This document shows positions 1-6,577 of a stretch of 10,002 nt of DNA, piece after piece. The DNA comes from Bacteroidales bacterium (GTDB taxonomy: Bacteria; Bacteroidota; Bacteroidia; Bacteroidales; JAGOPY01): the NCBI GenBank assembly GCA_030638325.1, contig DAOWEV010000096.1, positions 1-10,002 on the forward strand. Reading direction: 5' to 3'. Each line of letters begins with the position of its first letter. Within the stretch, counting starts at the first letter, position 1. Below the pieces are notes generated by a model. It worked only from the letters and a program-made list of their open reading frames with translations, was not told the DNA's origin and did no database searches. The translations under genes were made by a program, and so were the position numbers.

Positions 1-1821
1 ATTCGCGATGGCCGCGTCATATTGCCGTTGAATCTCTTCAGCGCCGGCAATTGCATCCAGGATGCCCCCGATCTCGATGATCTTGTCTTTAGGATACTGT
101 TCACCAGGTTTTAGGCTGCCTGCACCTTGGAAAGAGGTTAGTGCGCCCGTAAAATCTGAATCAGCAAACTGCTGGTCGGCCAGGGCGATCAGGTCGTTGT
201 ATTGTTTATCTAAGGCTTCTGCCCGGGCGATTTCATCCAGGATACCTTCAATCTCAACGATCTTGTCTTTGGGGTACTGCTCGTCAGGTTTCAGGCCGGA
301 AGCTGCCTCGTAGGCTGTCTGCGCATTCGTATAATCCTGTTCGTTGAAGAGCTGATCAGCATTCGTGATGGCCTCGTCATATTGCTGTTGAATCTCTTTA
401 GCGCTGGCAATAGCATCCAGGATACCCCGGATCTCGATGAGCTTGTCTTCAGGATACAGTTCATCAGGTTTTAGATTGCCTGCATTCTGGAAAGAAGTTA
501 GCGCGGCCGTATAATTCGCATCGGTAAATTGCTGTTCGGCAAGGGTGATCAGGTCGTTGTATTGTTTATCTAAGGCTTCCGCCCGGGCAATTTCATCCAG
601 GAGACCTTCGATCTCAGCGATCTTATCTGTTGGGTATTGCTCGTCAGGTTTCAGTCCTGAAGCTGTCTGGTAGGCCGTTAGTGCATTTGTATAAGCCAGT
701 TCATTGAAAAACTGATCAGCATTCGTGATGGCCTCGTCATATTGTCGTTGAATCTCTTCAGCGCCGGCAATGTCATCCAGGATACCCCGGATCTCGATAA
801 TCTTGTCTTCAGGATACTGCTCATCAGGTTTTAGATTGCCGGCACCTTGGAAAGAGGTCAGCGCACCCGTAAAATCCGCATCAGCAAACTGCTGGTCGCC
901 CAGTGTGATCAGGTCGTTGTATTGTTTATCTAAGGCTTCTGCCCGGGCGATTTCATCCAGGAGACCTTCGATCTCAGCGATCTTGTCTTTGGGGTACTGC
1001 TCGTCAGGTTTCAGGCCGGAAGCTGCCTCGTAGGCTGTCAGTGAATTCGTATAATCCAGTTCGTTTAAAAGCTGATCAGCATTCGCGATGGCCGCGTCAT
1101 ATTGCCGTTGAATCTCTTCAGCGCCGGCAATTGCATCCAGGATGTCCCGGATCTCGATGACCTTGTCTTTAGGATACTGTTCATCAGGTTTCAGGCTGCC
1201 TGCACCCTGGAAAGAAGTTAGTGCAACCGTATAATCCGCATCAGCAAACTGCTGGTCCGCCTGGGCGATAAGCTCGTTGTATTGTTTATCTAAGGCTTCT
1301 GCCCGGGCAATTTCATCCAGGAGACCTTCGATCTCAGTGATCTTGTCTTTGGGGTACTGCTCGTCAGGTTTCAGGCCGGAAGCTGCCTGGTAGGCTATGG
1401 TGGCACCCGAATAATCCTGTTCATTGAAAAGCTGATCAGCATTCGCGATGGCCTCGCTGTATTGCCGTTGAAGCTCTGCAGTGCTGGCAATGGCATCCAG
1501 GATACCCCTGATCTCGATGATCTTGTCTTTAGGATACTGTTCGTCAGGTTTTAGGCTGCTCGCACCCTGGAAAGAAGTTAGCGCGGCCGTATAATCTTCA
1601 TAAGTAAACTGCTGGTCGCCCAGGGTGATAAGGTCATTATATTGTTCATCGATGGCTTCCGCCCGGGCGATTTCATCCATGAGACCTTCGATCTCAGTGA
1701 TCTTGTCTTTAGGGTACTGTTCGTCAGTTTTCAGGCCGGAAGCTGCCTGGTAGGCTATGGTGGCATCCGTATAAGCCAGTTCATTGAAAAGCTGGTCAGC
1801 ATTCGCGATGGCCGCGTCATA
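1..1821 (-). repeat. In-frame 360-bp tandem array (alternating 60-aa A and B units)
   Basis: Five full 360-bp copies and a 21-bp start of a sixth lie end to end with no length change. Unit boundaries fall at 1821, 1461, 1101, 741, 381 and 21 on the minus strand (residues 590, 710, 830, 950, 1070, 1190). Each copy is two diverged 180-bp halves. The A half begins like YDxAIxNADQLFNE and ends IARAEALDKQ. The B half begins like YNDLITLxDQQF and ends IAGAEEIQRQ. Both share the LKPDEQYPKDK core. The constant length and alternation imply that the A+B dimer is the duplicated unit. Copies are not equally similar: positions 1-60 and 1081-1140 are identical although two intervening copies differ there, which fits unequal crossover or gene conversion. 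The array continues beyond the edge, so the total copy number is unknown. Confidence 0.95.
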
Positions 1822-3588
1822 TTGCTGTTGGAGCTCTTCAGCCCTCGCAATCGAATCCAGGATGGCATTGGCTTCAGTGATTTCGTCTCCAGGATCCTGT
1901 TCATCCGGTATTTCAAATATGCCACCACCATTTAGGGACACCAAAGTATCGTTACCACCATCAATCGGTACAGCTTCTTCGAGGGCCTTCGCCTGGGCAA
2001 TGCTTTCCAGGATGCTGTTGATCTCACTGATCTTTTTCCTGGGGTAGTTTTCCTCCGGAGCCAGCTGGGCCGCTTTTCGGTATTCCAGCAAAGCGTCTTC
2101 ATAGTTTTCATCCTTCAGGAGCTGGTCTGCATGGGTAAGAGATTTCAGGTATGTATCTCTGAACCCTAATATCTCATTGATCATAGTGATCTGATCCTTT
2201 GGATATTGTTCATTCGGGAATATCTCCAGGGCTGTCCGGTATTGTATCCTTGCCTCCTCGTAATCATCGGCAAAGAACAGTTTGTCGGCCCCTGCTATCA
2301 ATTCATCATAAGATTTCTTCTTGCTTTTAATCCCGGCCAGTATATTTTCTATCTCCTGTATCTTGACTTCCGGATATTGTTCCAGGGGTTTCAGACCGCG
2401 CGCTTTTTCAAACTCCTCTTTTGCCTCCCGGTATCTTTCTTCTTTGAAAAGCTTATCTGCCTTCGCGATCGATTGACTATAGGCTTCTTCCTGGAAAATT
2501 CTGAAGTTGATAAAATTATTTATCTCTTCGATCCTTTTTAAAGCATAAGCTTCTTCCGGTTTGAAATGCAATGCTGTCTGGTATTCATGCATGGCATTCT
2601 CATAATTTTCCTGGCTGAATAACTTGTCGGCTTTCTGAATAGCTAACTCATAGCTTGATTGGTTCAGGTCTTTAATATCTGCCTGCGCAATATCTATTCT
2701 ATCAAGGAGGTTTGTAACGTAGGGGTCATCCGGTCTGATTGACAGGGCTTCCTGATATTTTTGCCGGGCCTGTTTAAAATCCTTGTCGATGTAAAGCTCA
2801 TCACCCTGTGTTACCAGCCTGGTGTAGTTATCATATTGTGTTTGCAAGTCACGTACCTCAGACAGGCGTTGTTTGGGAAAAGCCTCGTCAGGGCGAAGCT
2901 TTATTGCCAGCTCTAATTGTTCAACGGCATTTTCATAGGCATCTCTGGAAACGAATTTTTCGGCTTTATCAATGGCTTGCTCGTACTCGTTCATGTTTGC
3001 CTGAAGACCTTTAAGCGCTTCAGTGATCTCTTTTATCTGATCGACAGGGTATTGTTCATCAGGTTTGAATTTATGAGCCTGTTCGTATGCCTGCAGTGAT
3101 TTCTCATATTCCCCGGCAGAAAAATACTGATCCCCTTCTGCGGTGCTTTTACTATAACCTTCGTCCCGAATAATTTGATCTCTGATGATATCATCTATTT
3201 CCTTGATCTTGCCGGTGGCCTTTGGATCATTCGGGAGAATTTCAAGGGCCTGTTGATAAACTTTCCGGGCTTCTTCGAGTTGGTCCTGTTCAAAGAGCTC
3301 GTCAGCGATCATAACTTTTTGAACGTATTGCTGGTTTTTTGCCAGTTGCACCTTGATCAGCCCCAATGACTCCTGTAACCGGTCTTTTGGATACTGTTCA
3401 TCCGGTTGGAGTTTGGCGGCGATCTGGTAGGCAGCTTTTGCGTTTATATAATCACCCTTGTCAAAATAGCCGTCGGCACGCTCAATGGCCTGCAGGTAAT
3501 CATCATCAACGGATTGAGCCTGCATTCCTGTAATAACCGAAAGGGAAATAACGAGTACTAATATCTTAAAAATATTGGATAACTTCAT
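1..3588 (-). CDS. Secreted giant TPR-like repeat protein, C-terminus beyond the left edge
   Basis: This reading frame starts at the ATG at 3588-3586 and stays open for 1196 codons to the window edge, so the stop lies outside. Residues 1-25 form a signal peptide (MKLSNIFKILVLVISLSVIT, then GMQAQ), so the product is exported. Residues 31-534 hold nine diverged units of about 53-58 residues. Each has a TPR-type helix pair (A-D-x-L-F, x-Y, A, Y, A, L-x-P) followed by a conserved tail resembling DEQYPKDKIxEI and a further helix. Residues 535-589 are a linker rich in Gly, Asp and Pro. Residues 590-1196 are the regular array described separately. TPR units normally bind protein partners; this partner is unknown. 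The 60-residue period means each 34-residue TPR is followed by an extra helical segment of about 26 residues. It could be an envelope scaffold or an adhesion-type protein. The C-terminal domain that would decide this is missing. The gene is certain, the function is not. Confidence 0.93.
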   Translation of the reverse strand, partial: MKLSNIFKILVLVISLSVITGMQAQSVDDDYLQAIERADGYFDKGDYINAKAAYQIAAKLQPDEQYPKDRLQESLGLIKVQLAKNQQYVQKVMIADELFEQDQLEEARKVYQQALEILPNDPKATGKIKEIDDIIRDQIIRDEGYSKSTAEGDQYFSAGEYEKSLQAYEQAHKFKPDEQYPVDQIKEITEALKGLQANMNEYEQAIDKAEKFVSRDAYENAVEQLELAIKLRPDEAFPKQRLSEVRDLQTQYDNYTRLVTQGDELYIDKDFKQARQKYQEALSIRPDDPYVTNLLDRIDIAQADIKDLNQSSYELAIQKADKLFSQENYENAMHEYQTALHFKPEEAYALKRIEEINNFINFRIFQEEAYSQSIAKADKLFKEERYREAKEEFEKARGLKPLEQYPEVKIQEIENILAGIKSKKKSYDELIAGADKLFFADDYEEARIQYRTALEIFPNEQYPKDQITMINEILGFRDTYLKSLTHADQLLKDENYEDALLEYRKAAQLAPEENYPRKKISEINSILESIAQAKALEEAVPIDGGNDTLVSLNGGGIFEIPDEQDPGDEITEANAILDSIARAEELQQQYDAAIANADQLFNELAYTDATIAYQAASGLKTDEQYPKDKITEIEGLMDEIARAEAIDEQYNDLITLGDQQFTYEDYTAALTSFQGASSLKPDEQYPKDKIIEIRGILDAIASTAELQRQYSEAIANADQLFNEQDYSGATIAYQAASGLKPDEQYPKDKITEIEGLLDEIARAEALDKQYNELIAQADQQFADADYTVALTSFQGAGSLKPDEQYPKDKVIEIRDILDAIAGAEEIQRQYDAAIANADQLLNELDYTNSLTAYEAASGLKPDEQYPKDKIAEIEGLLDEIARAEALDKQYNDLITLGDQQFADADFTGALTSFQGAGNLKPDEQYPEDKIIEIRGILDDIAGAEEIQRQYDEAITNADQFFNELAYTNALTAYQTASGLKPDEQYPTDKIAEIEGLLDEIARAEALDKQYNDLITLAEQQFTDANYTAALTSFQNAGNLKPDELYPEDKLIEIRGILDAIASAKEIQQQYDEAITNADQLFNEQDYTNAQTAYEAASGLKPDEQYPKDKIVEIEGILDEIARAEALDKQYNDLIALADQQFADSDFTGALTSFQGAGSLKPGEQYPKDKIIEIGGILDAIAGAEEIQRQYDAAIAN

Positions 3589-3616
3589 GCAGCTGTCTTA
3601 TCTAATCACCAGGCCT

Positions 3617-3624
3617 CAAAATTA
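3617..3624 (-). promoter_or_regulatory. Candidate proximal -7 box for the TPR gene
   Basis: On the minus strand this reads TAATTTTG, matching the Bacteroidota TAnnTTTG consensus, and lies 28 bp upstream of the TPR gene ATG. No TTG is found at the expected 19-21 bp further upstream, so the match is partial. It competes with the distal box at 3846-3853. Confidence 0.35.
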
Positions 3625-3700
3625 ATATGAATTAATATTAGGAATCTATTACCGGCCTTTTCTTTATCAACATTGAATTGTGCACTCGGAAACGAAACAA

Positions 3701-3784
3701 TTGTCGAATGTCAATTGTCAATTGTCGATTGTCGATTATTGATTGTCGATTGTCGATTGTTGATTTTCGATTGTTTGTTATCAA
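3701..3784. repeat. Heptamer tandem array, consensus TTGTCRA, 12 units
   Basis: Twelve consecutive 7-bp units fit a single register from 3701 to 3784. TTGTCGA occurs five times; variants include TTGTCAA, ATGTCAA, TTATTGA, TTGTTGA, TTTTCGA and TTATCAA. There are no length changes between units, although several carry substitutions. The array lies between the two candidate promoters of the TPR gene, so it would be in that gene's 5' leader if the distal promoter is used. There is no coding potential. Confidence 0.9.
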
Positions 3785-3845
3785 TTAACATATTAAGAAT
3801 TACATTCAATTCAATGGCTTATTTGCTTTGTTTTTAACGAAGCCG

Positions 3846-3875
3846 CAAAAGTAATATTGTAAACGGAATACCTAA
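3846..3875 (-). promoter_or_regulatory. Candidate distal promoter for the TPR gene
   Basis: The minus strand reads TACTTTTGC at 3853-3845, an exact TAnnTTTG match followed by C, as is common in Bacteroidota. A TTA (one mismatch to TTG) lies 19 bp upstream. Transcription would run leftward into the TPR gene with a leader of about 250 nt containing the TTGTCRA array. It is better matched than the proximal box but further from the gene. Confidence 0.4.
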
Positions 3876-3900
3876 CATTTAATCATTCTATTTGCAAAAA

Positions 3901-3988
3901 TGGAATGTTGGAAGGTTGGAATGTTAGTATATTGGAATATTGGAATGTTGGAATAATGGAATGTTGGAATATTGGAATATTGGAATGT
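3901..3988. repeat. Octamer tandem array, consensus TGGAATRT, 11 units
   Basis: Eleven 8-bp units run in one unbroken register from 3901 to 3988. TGGAATGT occurs five times and TGGAATAT three times; the others are TGGAAGGT, TGGAATAA and the strongly degenerate TAGTATAT, which still keeps the 8-bp phase. It lies upstream of the TPR gene's distal promoter and downstream of the ABC ATPase gene. Non-coding. Confidence 0.9.
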
Positions 3989-4004
3989 TACTTAAAAAAC
4001 CCTA

Positions 4005-4084
4005 TCCCTCAGTCCCTCAGTCCCTTAGTCTCTCAGTCCCTTAGTCCCTTAGTCCCTTAGTCCCTTAGTCCCTTAGTCCCTCAG
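4005..4084. repeat. Octamer tandem array, consensus TCCCTYAG, 10 units
   Basis: Ten consecutive 8-bp units fill 4005-4084: six TCCCTTAG, three TCCCTCAG and one TCTCTCAG. The plus strand is C-rich with a single G per unit. It starts 16 bp after the TGGAATRT array but is unrelated in sequence. It would lie in the 3' untranslated part of a leftward ABC ATPase transcript. Confidence 0.92.
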
Positions 4085-4096
4085 CCCCCTGCTGCC

Positions 4097-4131
4097 AATC
4101 TCATCTCTCAACTCTCAGCTCTCAAATCTCA
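4097..4131. repeat. Heptamer array NNTCTCA/NNCTCTCA-like, 5 units, abutting a stop codon
   Basis: Five 7-bp units (AATCTCA, TCTCTCA, ACTCTCA, GCTCTCA, AATCTCA) run in register and end at 4131, the base immediately next to the stop codon of the ABC ATPase gene (4134-4132 on the minus strand). The last four bases of each unit are constant (CTCA) and the first two vary. With 5 units it is the shortest array, but the register is exact. Confidence 0.75.
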
Positions 4132-4782
4132 TCAGAGGATCACCCCATCTTTGATCGTCAACTTCCGGTCGGCCATGTTGGCCAGTTCATCATTATGGGT
4201 GACGATCAGAAATGTCTGGTTCAGGTCCTGTCTTAGTTTAAAGAACAGCCTGTGCAATTCGATGGAAGCTGCAGAGTCGAGGTTTCCGGATGGCTCATCT
4301 GCAAATACAACTTTGGGTTCATTGATGAGGGCCCTGGCAACGGCTACGCGCTGTTGTTCTCCGCCTGATAAAGTTGCAGGCTTGTGATCGGAGCGATTTC
4401 TGAGATCCAGCAGTTCAAGAAGTATTCCGGCTCTCTTTTCCGCTTCATGACGGGAGCAGCCTCCGATGTAAGCAGGGATGCAAATATTTTCAAGTGCGGT
4501 AAACTCAGGCAGCAGGTGGTGAAACTGAAATACAAAACCGATCTTCCGGTTCCGGAATACAGAAAGTTCCCGGTCATTCAGACTGTCGGTCTTCTCACCG
4601 TCAAAAGAGATGCTTCCCTGATCAGGCTTATCGAGGGTTCCGAGGATATGCAGCAAGGTTGATTTGCCGGCGCCCGAACTCCCTACGATGGAAACGATTT
4701 CACCCTGGGCAATCCGGAGGTAAATACCTTTTAGCACTTCAAGCCGGCCAAACGATTTATGAATGTTCTCTGCTGATAACAT
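4132..4782 (-). CDS. lolD: LolD-like ABC transporter ATP-binding protein
   Basis: A 216-residue cytoplasmic ATPase of the LolD/MacB-type branch. In Gram-negative bacteria LolD powers release of outer-membrane lipoproteins from the inner membrane with LolC/E-type permeases. Visible motifs: Walker [10 protein letters not shown] (34-42), Q-loop Q86 within [15 protein letters not shown], the typical LolD stretch, signature LSGGE (138-142), Walker B VVFADE (158-163), D-loop SGNLD (165-169) and H-loop H196 in VTHND. All catalytic elements are intact and the length is normal for the family. No FtsX-like permease is adjacent, so its partner must be encoded elsewhere. It is a single gene: a promoter lies just upstream and repeat arrays follow the stop. 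The fold is certain; assignment to lipoprotein release rather than another MacB-like export system rests on the [10 protein letters not shown] region. Confidence 0.93.
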   Translation of the reverse strand: MLSAENIHKSFGRLEVLKGIYLRIAQGEIVSIVGSSGAGKSTLLHILGTLDKPDQGSISFDGEKTDSLNDRELSVFRNRKIGFVFQFHHLLPEFTALENICIPAYIGGCSRHEAEKRAGILLELLDLRNRSDHKPATLSGGEQQRVAVARALINEPKVVFADEPSGNLDSAASIELHRLFFKLRQDLNQTFLIVTHNDELANMADRKLTIKDGVIL

Positions 4783-4803
4783 AACAGTAATCTATCTGCA
4801 GCG

Positions 4804-4833
4804 CAAATGTAGGAAAAAAGAGGAAAGGACAAA
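4804..4833 (-). promoter_or_regulatory. Promoter of the LolD-like gene
   Basis: The minus strand has TTTG at 4833-4830, an 18-bp spacer, and TACATTTG at 4811-4804. This matches the Bacteroidota -33/-7 pattern (TTTG, about 19 bp, TAnnTTTG). The -7 box lies 21 bp upstream of the ATG, giving a very short leader with no clear Shine-Dalgarno sequence. Confidence 0.65.
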
Positions 4834-4867
4834 CACTCACGTATCGCCTATCCCTAAATTAATTAGG

Positions 4868-4885
4868 AACGGCATTTATGCCGTT
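4868..4885. repeat. Short palindrome with CATAAATG-type core
   Basis: Perfect 8-bp arms AACGGCAT and ATGCCGTT flank TT. Read on the minus strand the centre is CATAAATG. It lies between the promoter of the LolD-like gene and the 3' end of the polyferredoxin gene. It is not followed by a T-run convincing enough to call a terminator. Confidence 0.6.
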
Positions 4886-4911
4886 TAATAAGATTACGCA
4901 ATATAAAACAT

Positions 4912-4943
4912 CCACCACATAAATCCACCACATAAATGTGGTG
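4912..4943. repeat. 13-bp direct repeat ending in a palindrome with the same CATAAATG core
   Basis: CCACCACATAAAT occurs twice in tandem (4912-4924, 4925-4937). The second copy is the left half of a palindrome with 8-bp arms CACCACAT and ATGTGGTG around AA (4926-4943). The core CATAAATG matches that of the palindrome at 4868-4885 while the stem bases differ. It could fold in the 3' end of the leftward polyferredoxin transcript. Confidence 0.6.
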
Positions 4944-5010
4944 TCTAATTATTGGAAAACAACCCTGCCTCCCCCTTCTTAATTCAATACTCCCTATCGG
5001 GAATTATGAG

Positions 5011-6573
5011 CTAAAAGGGGAAATCATCTGCCGGCTGAATGGTATCTCCAATACTTTTTTCTGTTGGCTTTTCGGCTTGCTTGTGAAAGATGTTTCCATC
5101 CACATAAATAGATTTTGGATCGGTTGGGCAGGCATATTCACAGGCCCCACAGCCAATGCAGATCTCTTCCGTCACTTCAGGGATGGTAATTTTATCTTTG
5201 TAATAAACCATGACAACAGCTTTGGTAGGGCAATGTTCTGAGCAGGCGCCACAATCGGTTTCGTCAATATATACCACACAGTTTTCTTTGATAAACTTTG
5301 CTATGCCCAATTGCGTGACCTTTTTTACTGTAAGGTCAATTGGCTTAATGGCTCCTGTTGGGCAGATTTCGCTGCAAACAGTACACTCGAAATTGCAAAA
5401 GCTGATATTGTAATCCATCGTGGGCTGTAATATACCTGCCAGCCCATACTGCAGGAAAGCCGGCTGCAGTACACGGGTAGGACAGGCGCTCACACAAAGA
5501 TGACAGGCCGTGCAGTTGTTTATAAAATGCCTGATGCTTACCGATCCGGGTGGTGTGACCGGATATTCCTTTTCAACAGGAATTTTTCCATTATTTAATC
5601 CCTCAGAATATGACCTTTTCGAAAGAAATGCAATAACTGCCGGGATAAAGGCAGAATACTTCAGGAAATGCCGGCGTTGGTGATTGAATTCCGGCTTTGC
5701 CGGAGCCGGTGAGGCTTTATATTGTGTTAATCCGAATTTCACTCCGCCCTCAGGACATACATAAAGGCAATTCAGGCAACCCACACATCTTGAAAAATCA
5801 ACTTTTTTCGTAAGGGTATCGATGCAATCCGATTTACATGAATTCCCACAAATACCGCAACTGTTACATAAGGATTCGTCCAGCCTGATCCTGAATAAGG
5901 AAAGCCTGGAGATGATTCCCAGAAAAGTGCCTGCCGGGCAAACAGTGTTGCAAAACAGCCTGCCTCTTTGAAATGCCATCCAGGCGACCAAACCAAGCAT
6001 AAAGACCGAATACCCGATCGCATACAAGCTGACACTTTTCAGCTCAACAGGTTTGATCGCGTAGATATCCCATTTTTCAAGGATATCTACTACTACGTTG
6101 TTTATTCCATAGTATAAGGGCCGGACAAGGTTGGATAGGATCCTGCTAAAGTTGCTGTACGGATCAAGCAGGTTGAGCAACAGGATGTTACCTGCAACGA
6201 ATAAAAGTATAGGTGCAGTTAGAAATAAATACCGCACCCAATTATTCGGGCCGGAAAATTTCCTGCTCTTTCTTTTTCCGGATCTGTTTGAAATGAAATG
6301 AAAGAGATCCTGAAGTGTGCCGAGCGGACACAGGAATGAACAATAAACACGCCCGAACAATAAGGTGAGGATCAACACGACAAGGTAGCCTGTCGCCATA
6401 AAGCTCATGAGGTTCATGAATTTGATCCAGGAAGGCAGGAATTGAAAATACAGAATACTGTTTGTCAGTGAAGAAGAAAAGGTGGATGCATAATCAATGG
6501 AGAGATAAGAAATGGCCAGGAAAAAGGCGAGCGATATAAACACCCTTATCTTTTTTAGCCATTTAAACACCAT
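5011..6573 (-). CDS. NapH-NapG-like membrane polyferredoxin with internal twin-arginine segment
   Basis: A 520-residue iron-sulfur protein. Residues 1-205 carry four predicted membrane helices (about 8-28, 52-74, 113-135, 181-203) and two CxxxCP motifs (C78/C82 and C208/C212), the hallmark of NapH/MauN-type quinol-linked membrane ferredoxins. Two ferredoxin-type clusters follow (C236-C239-C242-C246 with C250; C263-C266-C269-C273). Residues 300-306 read RRHFLKY, followed by a hydrophobic stretch to about 317, which resembles a Tat signal in mid-protein. Residues 350-482 then carry four more Cys groups (C354..C364, C393..C404, C441..C448 with C432 nearby, C472..C482), like NapG, which is itself a Tat-exported periplasmic ferredoxin. 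I infer a fusion moving electrons from quinol across the membrane. The third C-terminal group lacks the full CxxCxxCxxxC spacing. It lies 4 nt after the DUF362 gene, so the two are co-transcribed. The electron acceptor is unknown. Confidence 0.93.
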   Translation of the reverse strand: MVFKWLKKIRVFISLAFFLAISYLSIDYASTFSSSLTNSILYFQFLPSWIKFMNLMSFMATGYLVVLILTLLFGRVYCSFLCPLGTLQDLFHFISNRSGKRKSRKFSGPNNWVRYLFLTAPILLFVAGNILLLNLLDPYSNFSRILSNLVRPLYYGINNVVVDILEKWDIYAIKPVELKSVSLYAIGYSVFMLGLVAWMAFQRGRLFCNTVCPAGTFLGIISRLSLFRIRLDESLCNSCGICGNSCKSDCIDTLTKKVDFSRCVGCLNCLYVCPEGGVKFGLTQYKASPAPAKPEFNHQRRHFLKYSAFIPAVIAFLSKRSYSEGLNNGKIPVEKEYPVTPPGSVSIRHFINNCTACHLCVSACPTRVLQPAFLQYGLAGILQPTMDYNISFCNFECTVCSEICPTGAIKPIDLTVKKVTQLGIAKFIKENCVVYIDETDCGACSEHCPTKAVVMVYYKDKITIPEVTEEICIGCGACEYACPTDPKSIYVDGNIFHKQAEKPTEKSIGDTIQPADDFPF

Positions 6574-6577
6574 CCCG

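Noticed and set aside
62..1033. Plus-strand open frames with repeated Ser/Ile-rich peptides in the array region
   Set aside because: They are antisense shadows of the 360-bp repeats of the minus-strand TPR gene, which is open for 1196 codons with a signal peptide. The similar shadow peptides merely repeat with the DNA period.
1642..3369. Other plus-strand open frames of 60-111 codons
   Set aside because: They lie opposite the continuous TPR frame, have no family signature and no promoter.
3701..4084. CRISPR array
   Set aside because: Units are 7-8 bp with no spacers and no cas genes nearby.
4151..4662. Plus- and minus-strand frames overlapping the ABC ATPase gene
   Set aside because: The LolD-like frame carries all ABC motifs; the others have none.
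4991..5002. Possible terminator after the polyferredoxin gene (TCCC/GGGA arms)
   Set aside because: The stem is only 4 bp and no T-run follows on the minus strand.
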